Positions 55,628 through 64,000 of a DNA stretch of 64,000 nucleotides are shown here, piece by piece. A program made the position numbers and the translations under genes. Every line of letters begins with the position of its first letter. Within the stretch, counting starts at the first letter, position 1. This DNA is from JANFXS01 sp022791155 (GTDB lineage: Bacteria; Bacillota; Clostridia; Lachnospirales; Anaerotignaceae), in contig CATJUX010000044.1 of the NCBI GenBank assembly GCA_949743895.1, positions 10,385-74,384 of the forward strand. The letters run 5' to 3'. Under the pieces are notes generated by a model, which saw only the letters and a list, made by a program, of their open reading frames with translations, was not told the DNA's origin and made no database searches.

Positions 55628-57763
55628 CTATTTTGAGAAAATGGATTTTATTTTTGAGAATATTTGTTTGAATATGTTTCCTATCCTTGTGAGAAAATTT
55701 CCTTCAGCATGAAAATCCTCGTCAACATTGACAGCTTCATCATCGTCATCAACAGTGATTTCTTCTGTTCTCAAAACGATTTGCACACTTTGTGGGGCAG
55801 GGTTGAGCGCCGATGTGAATGAAACTGGTTCAAGCGTTTCATCCATATTGAGGAACCCCATTTTGTCGCCGCTATATTCATCCCATTCATCATCTATGGT
55901 GTTTTTTATTGTGTCTTTGGCATTGCGTATTGTGTCGGTTTGGGCAAGGCCGTCAATTGATGATGACAATGCACTTATTGTTCCGCTCAAAAGTGAAGCT
56001 GTTCCGGCATCAAGGCTGTCACTGCTTTGGCGTGCCACGGCATTTGCTGTTGAGAGAAACTCTTGTGTGCTGTCTATGCCCTCTATGGCGCTTTCAACAA
56101 AGCTTTTGGCGTCAGAGGCTGTTTGTTCGGCTCCAGCTTCATGTTCATTGAGCACATCAGTCAATGAGGAACTGTCATCGATCAATGCTTCGGCAAGTGA
56201 CAGCGAGTTGTTCAGGCTTTCCAAAAGTGCATTTGAATCCTCTGCAATGTTTGTGACGTCATCGCTGTGTGTTTCAATTGAGTTCATGTATGTGTCCAAA
56301 AGGCTCAAAGAAGCATTGAGGTCATCAACAAGAACTTGGGCGCTTGAAGACAGTTCGCCGAGATATGAAAGTGTGTCGCCGGTTTCTGACGTGAGCGCGC
56401 TTCCGGCGGCGCTCAAAGAATTCAGTGTGCTGTTGACCTCTGAAATTTTGCTGTTGACCATGGCTATCATCATATCAGTTTTTGGATCAAGCCCTCCTGT
56501 GTCGGCCATTGGAGAAAGGCCGCTTATTGAAGGCATTGAGCTCATTGAGCCGCCAAGGGACAAGCTTAAATCGGCAAGAACACCGCTCAAAATTTCCAAA
56601 TCTTTTTTTGTCTGTTCTGTCAAGCTTTGTCTTAACTCAGAGTTTTCATCCATTTCAAGAACCATTGTTTTGAGGCCCTCTATATCAGTTCTGATGTTTT
56701 CGATTGATGTTTTTGCGTCAGAAATTATAGGCTTGAAATCATTGGCCGTGTTTGTCATTTGATTGAGGCTTGAATTTGTGTCAATCAACAGTTTTTTTGT
56801 GTTTTCCAAATGTTCTGTGAATGGCTTTGAGGCTTCAGAGATTTTTTTGAGGCTTTCTATTGCTGTGTCAGCCTCGTCAAGCAAATTGTCTTTTTCACTG
56901 CTCATTATGGCTCTTGCGTTGTCAAGCTCTCTGAGGCCGCGGGAAGTTTCGTCAAGGCCGCTTTTGAGGCCGTTCATTGTGTCAAGGAGTATGTCAAGGC
57001 TGTCGTTCATGGCGTCAGCAGAATCCTCAATTTTTTCTTTGCTTTCTCTCAGCTTGCGTATATCCTCAATTTGGGAAAGCTTTCCGGGAACCATCATCAT
57101 CATCAGCCCATTGAACGAGAAGTCGTTAGAGCCGATTTTGAGTGTGAAATGCTGTTCTTCCGAGGGCATAACCATAAACACAACAGCCTTTATGTTGCCA
57201 AGGGTTTGAATTTGAGCGCCTTCGGCTTCGACACTGAGGTTTTCATCCATGTTGACAGTTGCAGCTATTTGAAGAATCATGTTGTTTTTGAAATATTCAC
57301 TTGTTTTTTCGTTTGGAACGGCATCAATGCTTATTTCAACAAGTCCTTTTTCTCCCGCAAGCTCATCGGCATTTTTTTCAACGCCATTCAGCTTGTATGA
57401 AACGTCTATATTCCATGGAAGCTCTACAGCATCGTTTTTCATTTTTCCTTCGAAATAGAACCGATTGTCCATGGCTTCATCAAACTTGAATGTGACCTTT
57501 CCTTCGTCAATTTCAGGAACTGCATAGTTGCTCATGTTGATGACTTCATCATAAATTCCATAATCGGAAATTGTGTCCGAGTTTGAAGGAGTGTATCCTT
57601 TGACAATGCTCATGCTGTCTGTTTCGCCATAAAAATTTAGATTCACATAAAGAGTTTCGTCAATTTGAAGCGAGGCAGGAGCGCCATGGACAATTTTTGC
57701 GGCTGAGGAAGTCAGCAAAATGCATGATAACAACAAAGCGGTTATTTTTTTATATGTTCTCAT
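55628..57763 (-). CDS. exported coiled-coil protein of MMPL operon (YhgE-like heptad repeats)
   Basis: A 711-residue exported protein with a signal peptide (about 1-28). After a beta-rich part (about 30-230) come about 400 residues of helical heptad repeats rich in Leu, Ser, Asp and Ala (about 240-640). This pattern resembles the Leu-rich heptad region of YhgE/Pip-type proteins, but the C-terminal membrane helices of that family are missing; the end is a basic amphipathic tail (IFKQIFSKIKSIFSK). It overlaps the exporter gene by 14 bases, so the two probably work together, perhaps as an extracytoplasmic adaptor. Confidence 0.75.
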   Translation of the reverse strand: MRTYKKITALLLSCILLTSSAAKIVHGAPASLQIDETLYVNLNFYGETDSMSIVKGYTPSNSDTISDYGIYDEVINMSNYAVPEIDEGKVTFKFDEAMDNRFYFEGKMKNDAVELPWNIDVSYKLNGVEKNADELAGEKGLVEISIDAVPNEKTSEYFKNNMILQIAATVNMDENLSVEAEGAQIQTLGNIKAVVFMVMPSEEQHFTLKIGSNDFSFNGLMMMMVPGKLSQIEDIRKLRESKEKIEDSADAMNDSLDILLDTMNGLKSGLDETSRGLRELDNARAIMSSEKDNLLDEADTAIESLKKISEASKPFTEHLENTKKLLIDTNSSLNQMTNTANDFKPIISDAKTSIENIRTDIEGLKTMVLEMDENSELRQSLTEQTKKDLEILSGVLADLSLSLGGSMSSMPSISGLSPMADTGGLDPKTDMMIAMVNSKISEVNSTLNSLSAAGSALTSETGDTLSYLGELSSSAQVLVDDLNASLSLLDTYMNSIETHSDDVTNIAEDSNALLESLNNSLSLAEALIDDSSSLTDVLNEHEAGAEQTASDAKSFVESAIEGIDSTQEFLSTANAVARQSSDSLDAGTASLLSGTISALSSSIDGLAQTDTIRNAKDTIKNTIDDEWDEYSGDKMGFLNMDETLEPVSFTSALNPAPQSVQIVLRTEEITVDDDDEAVNVDEDFHAEGNFLTRIGNIFKQIFSKIKSIFSK

Positions 57764-59906
57764 TTAATGTTTCCTCCTTGCTTGGCATAGGGATTTTCTT
57801 TTTATGTTTTAGAATTCTTGATTTTTTGCTTGATTTGCCGGACTTTCTGTCAATGCCTTTTTTGACAGCTTTGTCAAAGACAATCAGCAAAGCCGGAAGA
57901 AGCGAGAGAACCATTATAACACTCAATATGGCGCCGCGCCCAACAAGACGCCCTATTTGAGAAACTCCGCGCACACTGGAGGAGAAAAACAGCCCATATC
58001 CAACAACAGTCAGTATGGCGCCAGAAGTTATAACTGAAACGGCGCTTCTTGAAACAGCGGCTTTTCCGGCATCAGCTTTGTCCATGTCTTTTCGCGCATT
58101 TATATAGTTGTTGGTGACAAGAATTGAATAATCTATCGTGGCTCCAAGCTGAAGACAACTCACAATTATGTAGCCCATATATGGCATGGTGCTTCCTATG
58201 ACATATGGTATTGTCATGTTGAGGTATATTGCCACTTCTATTGGTATTATAACCAAAACAGGCATGAGAGCCGAGCCGAATGTGAGCATAACAACTATGG
58301 CAACTCCCAAAAGAGAAATCAGGCTCACCCGGGCATAGTCGGTTGTTAAAATGTCTTTGATGTCCATTGTGCTTGAAGTCATTCCCAAGGCATAGCCGTC
58401 TTCATAGTAACTTTCTATAACATTTTGAACTTTTGTTATGCAGTCAAATGCATATTCACTTTCCTGAGTTGTGTTAAGTGAAATCAAAATTCTTGAATAA
58501 TTCTCTGTGTGAAGCTGTTCAACAATGTCTTTTGGAAGAAAATCAACAGGAATTCCTTCTGGAAGAGCACTGCCAAGGGATATGGCGAAGTTCACAAAAT
58601 TCAGATCGTTGAGTTCTTCTGTGAGCTTTCTTTCATCAACGATTGATGTGTTTGGAATGAGCCCAATGGCCATGTTGCTTTTGCCAAAAACATCATCAAT
58701 GAGACGGCTGTCTTCATAATATAGCGTTCCCGGCCCTGCGCCAATTGCTTCATCGCCATATTGAAATGCATTCATATTTTGGCCAAAATAGCACGGGACA
58801 GCAAGCAAAATTGCGGCCACAAGAACATATTTTCTTATCTTATATGTAATTTTGCCTATGCCTTTTGCTGAAGGAATGAAAGGCTTGTGTTCATACTTCT
58901 GCACGCGTTTATAGTTTCTTAATATTAAAGCGGGCATAAGAAAAAGGACTGTGGCAAGGCTTATTATTATGCCTTTTGCCAAAACAAAGCCAATGTCTTT
59001 TCCAATTGAAAACTCCATGAGCGCCAAAACCACAAATCCAACAATTGTTGTGGCGCCACTGGCAAGAACTGAAGAAACTGATGCTGAAAGTGCTTTTTTC
59101 ATGGCCTCTTTTTCTTCAATGCCTTTGCTTCTGAAAAATGTGAAATTGTCCAAAAGAAATATTGAATAATCCATTGAAACAGCCAGCTGAAGGATTGCTG
59201 CTGTGCTGAATGTGAAAAATGATATTGTTCCAAATATTATATTGCTGCCCATGTTTATTATTATGGCAATGACCATAACTGAAACAAACAAAACGGGTTC
59301 GAACCACGAGGTTGTTGTCAGTGTGAGTATCAAAAATATGATTGCAAGGGAAATTGCAATTGCAATTGTGATCTCATGGGTTATGCTGGCCTGCATTGAT
59401 TTTTTGCTCACGGCTGAACCTGTGAAGTGGCCTTTTTCACCAACTATTTCATATATCTCATCAAGTGCCGCGTGCGTTTCTTTGTCAGACTCGCCGCCTT
59501 TGAATATAACTTCCATGACGGCATTGCCATCTTTATAGAAGCTGTCGATGCTGTTGAAATTGATGAAATCATTTGACATATAAACATCAGTCATTGTGTC
59601 AGGGCCGATGACAAGTTCAACCTGATCCACAGCGGCGATTTTTTCGCGTATGTTTTTGGCTTCATAGAGCGATATGTCTTCAATCATAATTCGCGCAAGC
59701 CCGGGATAGCCAAATTCCTTTTCCATTATGTCAAGGGCTTGTTTTGACGGGGCGCTCAATGGAAGATATGTGCTCAGGTCATAATTGACGTTCACAAAAG
59801 GATATGAAATGGCGCTCAGCACAATTGCAACCATGAATATTTTTTCTATTGCTTTGCTTTTTTCAACTATTAGATTTATTATTTTGTCAATATGCAGCTT
59901 ATTCAT
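57750..59906 (-). CDS. MMPL/RND-family exporter
   Basis: A 718-residue RND protein from the ATG at 59906 (GGAGGAGAAT upstream) with two halves. Each has one helix, a large extracellular loop and five helices (helices near 20-40, 180-330 and 370-390, 530-680). Acidic proton-relay positions are seen as SMDYSIFLLDNF (near 245-256) and GATIDYSILVTNN (near 589-601). MMPL proteins export lipids or drugs by proton force; the substrate is unknown. Control by the divergent TetR gene via the palindrome at 59941-59957 is inferred. Confidence 0.9.
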   Translation of the reverse strand: MNKLHIDKIINLIVEKSKAIEKIFMVAIVLSAISYPFVNVNYDLSTYLPLSAPSKQALDIMEKEFGYPGLARIMIEDISLYEAKNIREKIAAVDQVELVIGPDTMTDVYMSNDFINFNSIDSFYKDGNAVMEVIFKGGESDKETHAALDEIYEIVGEKGHFTGSAVSKKSMQASITHEITIAIAISLAIIFLILTLTTTSWFEPVLFVSVMVIAIIINMGSNIIFGTISFFTFSTAAILQLAVSMDYSIFLLDNFTFFRSKGIEEKEAMKKALSASVSSVLASGATTIVGFVVLALMEFSIGKDIGFVLAKGIIISLATVLFLMPALILRNYKRVQKYEHKPFIPSAKGIGKITYKIRKYVLVAAILLAVPCYFGQNMNAFQYGDEAIGAGPGTLYYEDSRLIDDVFGKSNMAIGLIPNTSIVDERKLTEELNDLNFVNFAISLGSALPEGIPVDFLPKDIVEQLHTENYSRILISLNTTQESEYAFDCITKVQNVIESYYEDGYALGMTSSTMDIKDILTTDYARVSLISLLGVAIVVMLTFGSALMPVLVIIPIEVAIYLNMTIPYVIGSTMPYMGYIIVSCLQLGATIDYSILVTNNYINARKDMDKADAGKAAVSRSAVSVITSGAILTVVGYGLFFSSSVRGVSQIGRLVGRGAILSVIMVLSLLPALLIVFDKAVKKGIDRKSGKSSKKSRILKHKKKIPMPSKEETLNENI

Positions 59907-59940
59907 ATTCTCCTCCAATAATGAACAAAGAGTTGATTTT

Positions 59941-59982
59941 TAATACATTGTGTATTATAATACTAATGATGTTTATAATCAA
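59941..59982 (-). promoter_or_regulatory. MMPL operon promoter with palindromic operator
   Basis: Minus strand TTGATT (59982-59977) and TATAAT (59959-59954), spacing 17. The palindrome TAATACA-TTG-TGTATTA (59941-59957) covers the downstream half of the -10 and the start site, as expected for a TetR repressor. Confidence 0.75.
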
Positions 59983-60123
59983 TAGTCAGCTTTATACGAT
60001 TTTATTCATTAATAAACAAAACTGAGAAAAAAGTTCAATATTTGGTTTGTTCACAATATTTTTTGCTAAAATTTTGAAATGGGCGGACATTTATTTTGTC
60101 ATTAAATTAGAAAGGATGCTGAC

Positions 60124-60702
60124 ATGAACGGCTATAAAGAAGACAGGCGCGTGAGAAGAACAAAAAAACTGCTTAAACAGGGTTTGAGCGAGCTTATGAA
60201 AGAAAAGGAATTCAAAGACATTTCTGTTAAAGATGTCACAGAGAGAATGGATTTGAACCGGGGAACATTTTATCTCCATTATACAGACATTTATGACTTG
60301 CTGAACAAGATTGAAGAAGATGTGTTGAGCGATTTTCAGCATATGATAGACATTCACCGCTTTGACACAACAACAAAATCGATCATGCCAGTTATTGAGC
60401 CTCTTGTTGAGTATATTAATGAAAATGCTGATATATGCAGTGTTTTGCTTTTGAACAAGGCGGCAAGTGATTTTTCAATAAAAATAAAAAATCTTATAAT
60501 AGTGAACGGAAAATCGCTTTTGGAAAGAAACTTTGATGTTAAAACATCAGATGAAGTGCTTAACTACACATTGAATTATATAGCTTATGGAATTATAGGC
60601 ATATTCAAAGAATGGATGAGCGACTTTGATTCAATTGGGAAAAAAGATATTATAAAACTGTCCGACAACATAATATATGCCACACTGAAATCGCTTATAT
60701 GA
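60124..60702 (+). CDS. TetR-family transcriptional regulator
   Basis: A 192-residue regulator. The N-terminal helix-turn-helix (about 12-55) reads TKKLLKQGLSELMKEKEFKDISVKDV then MDLNRGTFYLHYTDIYDL, a classic TetR_N pattern; the C-terminal ligand domain (about 60-190) is of the TetR_C type seen near YhgE-like exporters. It is divergent from the MMPL operon, so it most likely represses it and perhaps itself. AAAGGATG is upstream. Confidence 0.92.
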   Translation: MNGYKEDRRVRRTKKLLKQGLSELMKEKEFKDISVKDVTERMDLNRGTFYLHYTDIYDLLNKIEEDVLSDFQHMIDIHRFDTTTKSIMPVIEPLVEYINENADICSVLLLNKAASDFSIKIKNLIIVNGKSLLERNFDVKTSDEVLNYTLNYIAYGIIGIFKEWMSDFDSIGKKDIIKLSDNIIYATLKSLI

Positions 60703-60892
60703 AAAATGCGAATCTGTGATTAAACGTTTTCTGCTGCATGTTCGTGAGAACCAATGCAAATTTTGTTGTGTCTTTTCAAACATAAACTGGAACCATGAGA
60801 ATGAAGACGATTCATTTCACTTTGACAATTCCATTTAATGTTCATATCAAAAAATATTTAACTTCATTTCTTTTAAAAAGCAGTTAAAAAAC
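60703..60892. other. non-coding stretch between TetR and LRR genes
   Basis: No gene or RNA seen; the end holds the promoter of the LRR gene. Confidence 0.5.
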
Positions 60893-60921
60893 TTTACATA
60901 ATATTAATTATAGCATAAAAT
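60893..60921 (+). promoter_or_regulatory. promoter of the LRR-VWA-AAA operon
   Basis: TTTACA (60893-60898) and TAAAAT (60916-60921), spacing 17. Confidence 0.65.
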
Positions 60922-61003
60922 CTAAATGTGTGAGAAATTTAAAAGAAAACGCTTTATATTGGCGTTTTCGGCTTTATAAACGTTTTGTTTTGGAGAATGA
61001 TTT

Positions 61004-61942
61004 ATGTTTGAAAATTTTGAATTTGAATTTATAGACGGTGGAATTGCAATCACTTCATATTTGGGAAATAATCCTATCATAAGCATTCCCCGGGAAATAT
61101 ATGGAAATAAAGTTATAAAAATAGGCGATGAGGCATTTCGCGACATGGAGTTTATAGAAGAAGTTGAGTTTGAGGAAGGACTTTTGGAAATTGGCAACTA
61201 TGCTTTTTGCAAATGCTCCAGCATTAAGAGACTTATTCTTCCAAACAGTGTTGCCGAAATAGGGAGCCATGCTTTTTATAACTGCCGCAATGTTGAGGAA
61301 ATGACGCTTCCAAGAAGTCTTGTCTTTGCGGGAGACGGCTTCATAAAAAACTGCGGAAAAATAAAAACAGTGAACATAGCCTCATCTTTTGAAATAAGCG
61401 CCGCTGTTGTTTCAGTTCTTAATGAGCTGAAAGAGGAATTTGTGCTTCATGCAGAAAAAGAGGATATACGGCTTTTATTTCCCGCCTATGATTTCGACTT
61501 TGTTGTGAACGCCCCAGCAAGGCTTTGCACAACATACACAGTTGGCTCGGGCGACAGATATAGACAGGCGATAACTCAAAAAGGGATTGACTTTGAAAGC
61601 TATGACAACACGTTTTCGCGGGCCGTGACGGAAGAAAGGGAGAACACTGTTTTTCATATAATATTTGAGCGGCTTTTAAGCAATTATAATATAGATGGCA
61701 AATTCATTGACAAATATCTGCAATATCTAAAAGAAAATGTTGAAAGAGCCATGAATTATGCACTTAAAAACGGTGGTGTCAGCCTTTTGGAAATCATGGA
61801 CAAAAACAATGTGTTCACAAATGAAAACATTGACAGCGCCATTAAAGCAGCAGCGGAACTTGGAAACAGCGAGTCAGCAGCTTTTATGCTTGATTTGAAG
61901 CTCACAAAGTTCGGCAGAAAGCTGAAAAAATTTGACTTATAG
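61004..61942 (+). CDS. leucine-rich repeat (LRR_5/BspA-like) protein
   Basis: A 312-residue cytoplasmic protein without a signal peptide. Residues about 25-130 contain four BspA-like LRR repeats, recognisable by IGDEAFRDMEFIEEVEFEEG, IGNYAFCKCSSIKRLILPNS and IGSHAFYNCRNVEEMTLPRS. The C-terminal 110 residues are helical, with an ankyrin-like pattern (ENIDSAIKAAAELGNSESAAFMLDL). LRR and ankyrin-like parts suggest binding to another protein. The next gene starts 10 bases after its stop, so the two belong to one operon; the function is unknown. Confidence 0.85.
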   Translation: MFENFEFEFIDGGIAITSYLGNNPIISIPREIYGNKVIKIGDEAFRDMEFIEEVEFEEGLLEIGNYAFCKCSSIKRLILPNSVAEIGSHAFYNCRNVEEMTLPRSLVFAGDGFIKNCGKIKTVNIASSFEISAAVVSVLNELKEEFVLHAEKEDIRLLFPAYDFDFVVNAPARLCTTYTVGSGDRYRQAITQKGIDFESYDNTFSRAVTEERENTVFHIIFERLLSNYNIDGKFIDKYLQYLKENVERAMNYALKNGGVSLLEIMDKNNVFTNENIDSAIKAAAELGNSESAAFMLDLKLTKFGRKLKKFDL

Positions 61943-61952
61943 GAGCTATGGT

Positions 61953-63398
61953 ATGGTTTCGCAATATGATATTGTTGAAAAGATAGATGCGATTTGCAGA
62001 AATATATTGTTTTCAGTTAAAACAAAGCTATATATGAACATGAAATTTCTGTCAATGGCTTTTGACGGGCTAAACTTTGCAATGAACAGCGACACTGAAA
62101 GAATGGGAACTGACGGGTTTTATTTATATTATTCGCCGGCTTTTTTGATGGACTGCTATAGAAATTTTCCACAATGGCTTGAAAGGGCATATATACATTC
62201 AATCATTCATTGCCTGTTCAAACATTTGATCAACATTGATGACAGAGATGATGTGATATGGAATTTGAGTTGTGACATAGCAGCCGAATATGTGATTGAC
62301 AGCCTTAATGTCAGAACTTTGAAACGCAGTGAAAATGCACTTAGGAGAGTGACATATAAGCAGATCAATGAAGCCATGAAAGTTCCAACTGCAGAGGGCA
62401 TTTATGAAGCCATAGTTCACAGAAAAATAGATTTTGAAAGCCTTGAAAAGCTGAAAGACGAGTTTTTTGTTGATGACCATAGCTTTTGGAAACAATATAG
62501 AAGTGTTGAAAGCCCTGAAGGAGAAAATTCGGGCGGAAATTCCCAAAACAATGATCAAGGCGAAAACAGTGGCGAGCCTGATGACAACGATGGAAACGGC
62601 AGTCAAAGCAATGGCGGAAATGACAAAAAAGCGAATTCAAACATTGACAAGTTGAAAGAAAAATGGGACAACATAAGCCAAAGGACAGAAACTGAAATGG
62701 AAACATTTTCAAAAGGACAGAGTGATGAGACTGGTGAGCTCTCTGAATTTTTGAGGGTTGAAAACAAGCAAAGATATGACTATCGTGAGTTTTTGAAAAA
62801 ATTTGCTGTGCGTCGTGAGATAATGCAGTTGGACATGGACAGCTATGATTATATATATTATACTTATGGCTTGAGGGTTTATGGCAACATGCCGCTTGTT
62901 GAATGCCTTGAATATAGCGATGTCAAAAAGGTTGAAGAATTTGCGGTTGTCATTGACACATCGGCCTCGTGTGAAAAAGAGCTTGTCAGAATATTTCTTG
63001 AGGAAACATATTCCATATTAAGAGACAACGAAAGCTTTTTCAGAAAGATAAACATGCATATAATACAATGCGACAACCGTGTTCAAGAAGACAAAATAAT
63101 TGTTTCAAAAGAGGATTTTGAGCAGTATATAAACAATTTTGAGGTCAAGGGCCGGGGAGGCACAGACTTTAGGGCGGCTTTTGACTATGTGAACAGCTTG
63201 TGTGAAGAAAAGAAAATGAACGAACTGAAGGGACTTATATATTTCACTGATGGATATGGAGAATATCCAACAAGTGCTCCAGCATATGAAACTGCATTTG
63301 TGTTTGTTGATGACAGTTTTGATGATGCAGGAGTGCCGCCATGGGCTGTGGAAATAATACTTAGCAAACATGAAATATACAGTTTTGGAGGAAAATGA
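61953..63398 (+). CDS. metallopeptidase-fold (DUF2201-like) plus VWA-like protein
   Basis: A 481-residue protein. The N-terminal part (about 1-190) resembles the putative metallopeptidase domain found next to VWA domains; the metal site there is usually HExxH, but here it reads HSIIHCLFKH (82-91), so the general-base Glu is Ser 83. A charged low-complexity stretch rich in Asn, Gly and Asp (about 190-245) is followed by a VWA-like part with MIDAS residues DTSAS (335-339) and FTDGYG (about 431-436). It starts at 61953 (AGGAG upstream) and overlaps the ATPase gene as ATGA. Pairs of this type act with MoxR-like ATPases. Confidence 0.85.
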   Translation: MVSQYDIVEKIDAICRNILFSVKTKLYMNMKFLSMAFDGLNFAMNSDTERMGTDGFYLYYSPAFLMDCYRNFPQWLERAYIHSIIHCLFKHLINIDDRDDVIWNLSCDIAAEYVIDSLNVRTLKRSENALRRVTYKQINEAMKVPTAEGIYEAIVHRKIDFESLEKLKDEFFVDDHSFWKQYRSVESPEGENSGGNSQNNDQGENSGEPDDNDGNGSQSNGGNDKKANSNIDKLKEKWDNISQRTETEMETFSKGQSDETGELSEFLRVENKQRYDYREFLKKFAVRREIMQLDMDSYDYIYYTYGLRVYGNMPLVECLEYSDVKKVEEFAVVIDTSASCEKELVRIFLEETYSILRDNESFFRKINMHIIQCDNRVQEDKIIVSKEDFEQYINNFEVKGRGGTDFRAAFDYVNSLCEEKKMNELKGLIYFTDGYGEYPTSAPAYETAFVFVDDSFDDAGVPPWAVEIILSKHEIYSFGGK

Positions 63399-64000
63399 CT
63401 TTGAACATAAAAAGGGCGAAAGAGGAGATTAAAGACGCTATTGAAAGCTATATGCTTAAAGATGAATTTGGCGATTATGTGATACCAATTGAAAGTCAAA
63501 GACCAGTGCTGCTTATGGGGCCTCCGGGGATAGGGAAAACGGCGGTTATGCGCCAAATTGCCATGGAATGCGGAATTGGGCTTGTGGCATATACAATAAC
63601 TCACCACACAAGACAGAGCGCTATAGGGCTCCCGTTTATTGACGAAAAGGAATTTGGAGGCAAAAAATATTCTGTCACTGAATATACAATGAGCGAGATT
63701 ATAGCATCTGTTTACAACAAAATTGAAGAAACAGGCATAAAAGAGGGAATATTGTTTATAGACGAAATAAACTGTGCTTCCGAAACTCTTGCTCCGGCCA
63801 TGCTCCAGTTCCTTCAATATAAAACATTTGGAAGCCATGCCGTGCCACGGGGGTGGATAATTGTGGCGGCTGGAAACCCTCCTCAGTATAACAAAAGCGT
63901 CAGGGAATTTGATGTTGTAACATTGGATCGTGTCAAAAAAATTGATGTTGATGTGGATTATGCCACGTGGAGGGAATATGCTGTTTTGAATGATGTTCAC
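63395..64000 (+). CDS. MoxR-like AAA+ ATPase, 3' end outside window
   Basis: The frame starts with ATG at 63395 (GGAGG just upstream, inside the previous gene) and stays open to base 64000; 202 codons are visible. Walker A GPPGIGKT is at residues 42-49, Walker B ILFIDEIN near 119-126 and sensor 1 in AAGNPP near 159-164. The SAIGLPF and LQYKTFGSHAVPRGW segments fit the dynein/MoxR clade. Such ATPases work as hexamers on VWA partners, here the preceding gene, in folding, metal insertion or assembly. The missing C-terminal part should hold the sensor 2 and lid. Confidence 0.9.
   Translation, partial: MTLNIKRAKEEIKDAIESYMLKDEFGDYVIPIESQRPVLLMGPPGIGKTAVMRQIAMECGIGLVAYTITHHTRQSAIGLPFIDEKEFGGKKYSVTEYTMSEIIASVYNKIEETGIKEGILFIDEINCASETLAPAMLQFLQYKTFGSHAVPRGWIIVAAGNPPQYNKSVREFDVVTLDRVKKIDVDVDYATWREYAVLNDVH

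Noticed and set aside
55728..56762. 344-codon open frame on the plus strand
   Set aside because: It lies antisense to the exported coiled-coil protein and is Ser-rich, as expected from the complement of Leu/Ser/Asp heptads; no ribosome binding site or family pattern.
63185..64000. Long minus-strand frame at the right edge
   Set aside because: It is antisense to the VWA and AAA+ genes, whose Walker motifs are clear on the plus strand.

Overview
The window looks like a chromosomal segment of an anaerobic, endospore-forming Clostridia-type Firmicute (low GC, AGGAGG-type ribosome binding sites, frequent TTG and GTG starts, class I rho-independent terminators). Anaerobic energy metabolism is shown by a V-type ATPase with sodium-site residues, a 1174-residue pyruvate:ferredoxin oxidoreductase, two [FeFe]-hydrogenase-family proteins and a crotonase. 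Sporulation is shown by SpoVAA/SpoVAB, a CwlD-like amidase and a LysM/GH18 protein of the SleL/YaaH type. I see no insertion sequence, prophage, CRISPR array or attachment site.

Layout. 1-7860: V-type ATPase operon I(partial)-K-E-C-F-A-B-D. 8308-10500: T-box leader with asparagine specifier codons in front of a second aspartyl-tRNA synthetase (aspS2). 10714-16324: a thioredoxin-fold lipoprotein without its cysteines, a small membrane protein, then a radical SAM pair with RNase G. 16470-19384: purM-purN-purD. 19454-24666: HD hydrolase, [2Fe-2S] ferredoxin, sensory-type hydrogenase HydS, PP2C/SpoIIE phosphatase and a group-B-like [FeFe] hydrogenase. 24915-25959 (minus): spoVAB and spoVAA. 26371-27469: rdgB and a YfcE-like phosphodiesterase. 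27532-27984: tRNA-Gly, -Arg, -Leu. 28253-30651: polar amino-acid ABC transporter. 31312-34836: PFOR. 35269: tRNA-Ala. 35644-36498 (minus): ssrA and smpB. 36980-39924 (minus): cupin, rlmH, walJ-like hydrolase, murA. 40534-42624 (minus): DEAD-box helicase and cwlD. 42771-44532: crotonase, TerD-like protein. 44620-46059 (minus): MATE exporter. 46364-50336: two-component system, an exported protein of unknown function and a VanY-type carboxypeptidase. 50390: tRNA-Pro. 50597-53522: DUF4397-like protein, SleL-like hydrolase, SDR reductase. 53627-55426 (minus): canonical aspS. 55628-59906 (minus): exported coiled-coil protein plus MMPL/RND exporter, divergent from a TetR regulator with a clear palindromic operator. 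61004-64000: LRR protein, metallopeptidase-fold/VWA protein and a MoxR-like AAA+ ATPase that runs off the right edge.

How the parts work together. The best supported unusual story is the aspartyl-tRNA synthetase pair: the T-box copy has the anticodon-domain His reported for non-discriminating enzymes and Asn specifier codons, whereas the second copy has the discriminating-type Leu and no T-box, so the first probably makes Asp-tRNA(Asn) for transamidation. The hydrogenase block looks like a hydrogen-sensing module coupled to a serine phosphatase. The last three genes form a chaperone-like AAA/VWA module with an LRR partner and a metallopeptidase fold that has lost its catalytic Glu. Three proteins in the window (lipoprotein 10714-11826, HydS, VWA protein) keep a fold but lack a signature catalytic residue. 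All function calls come from reading the sequence; no database search was run.
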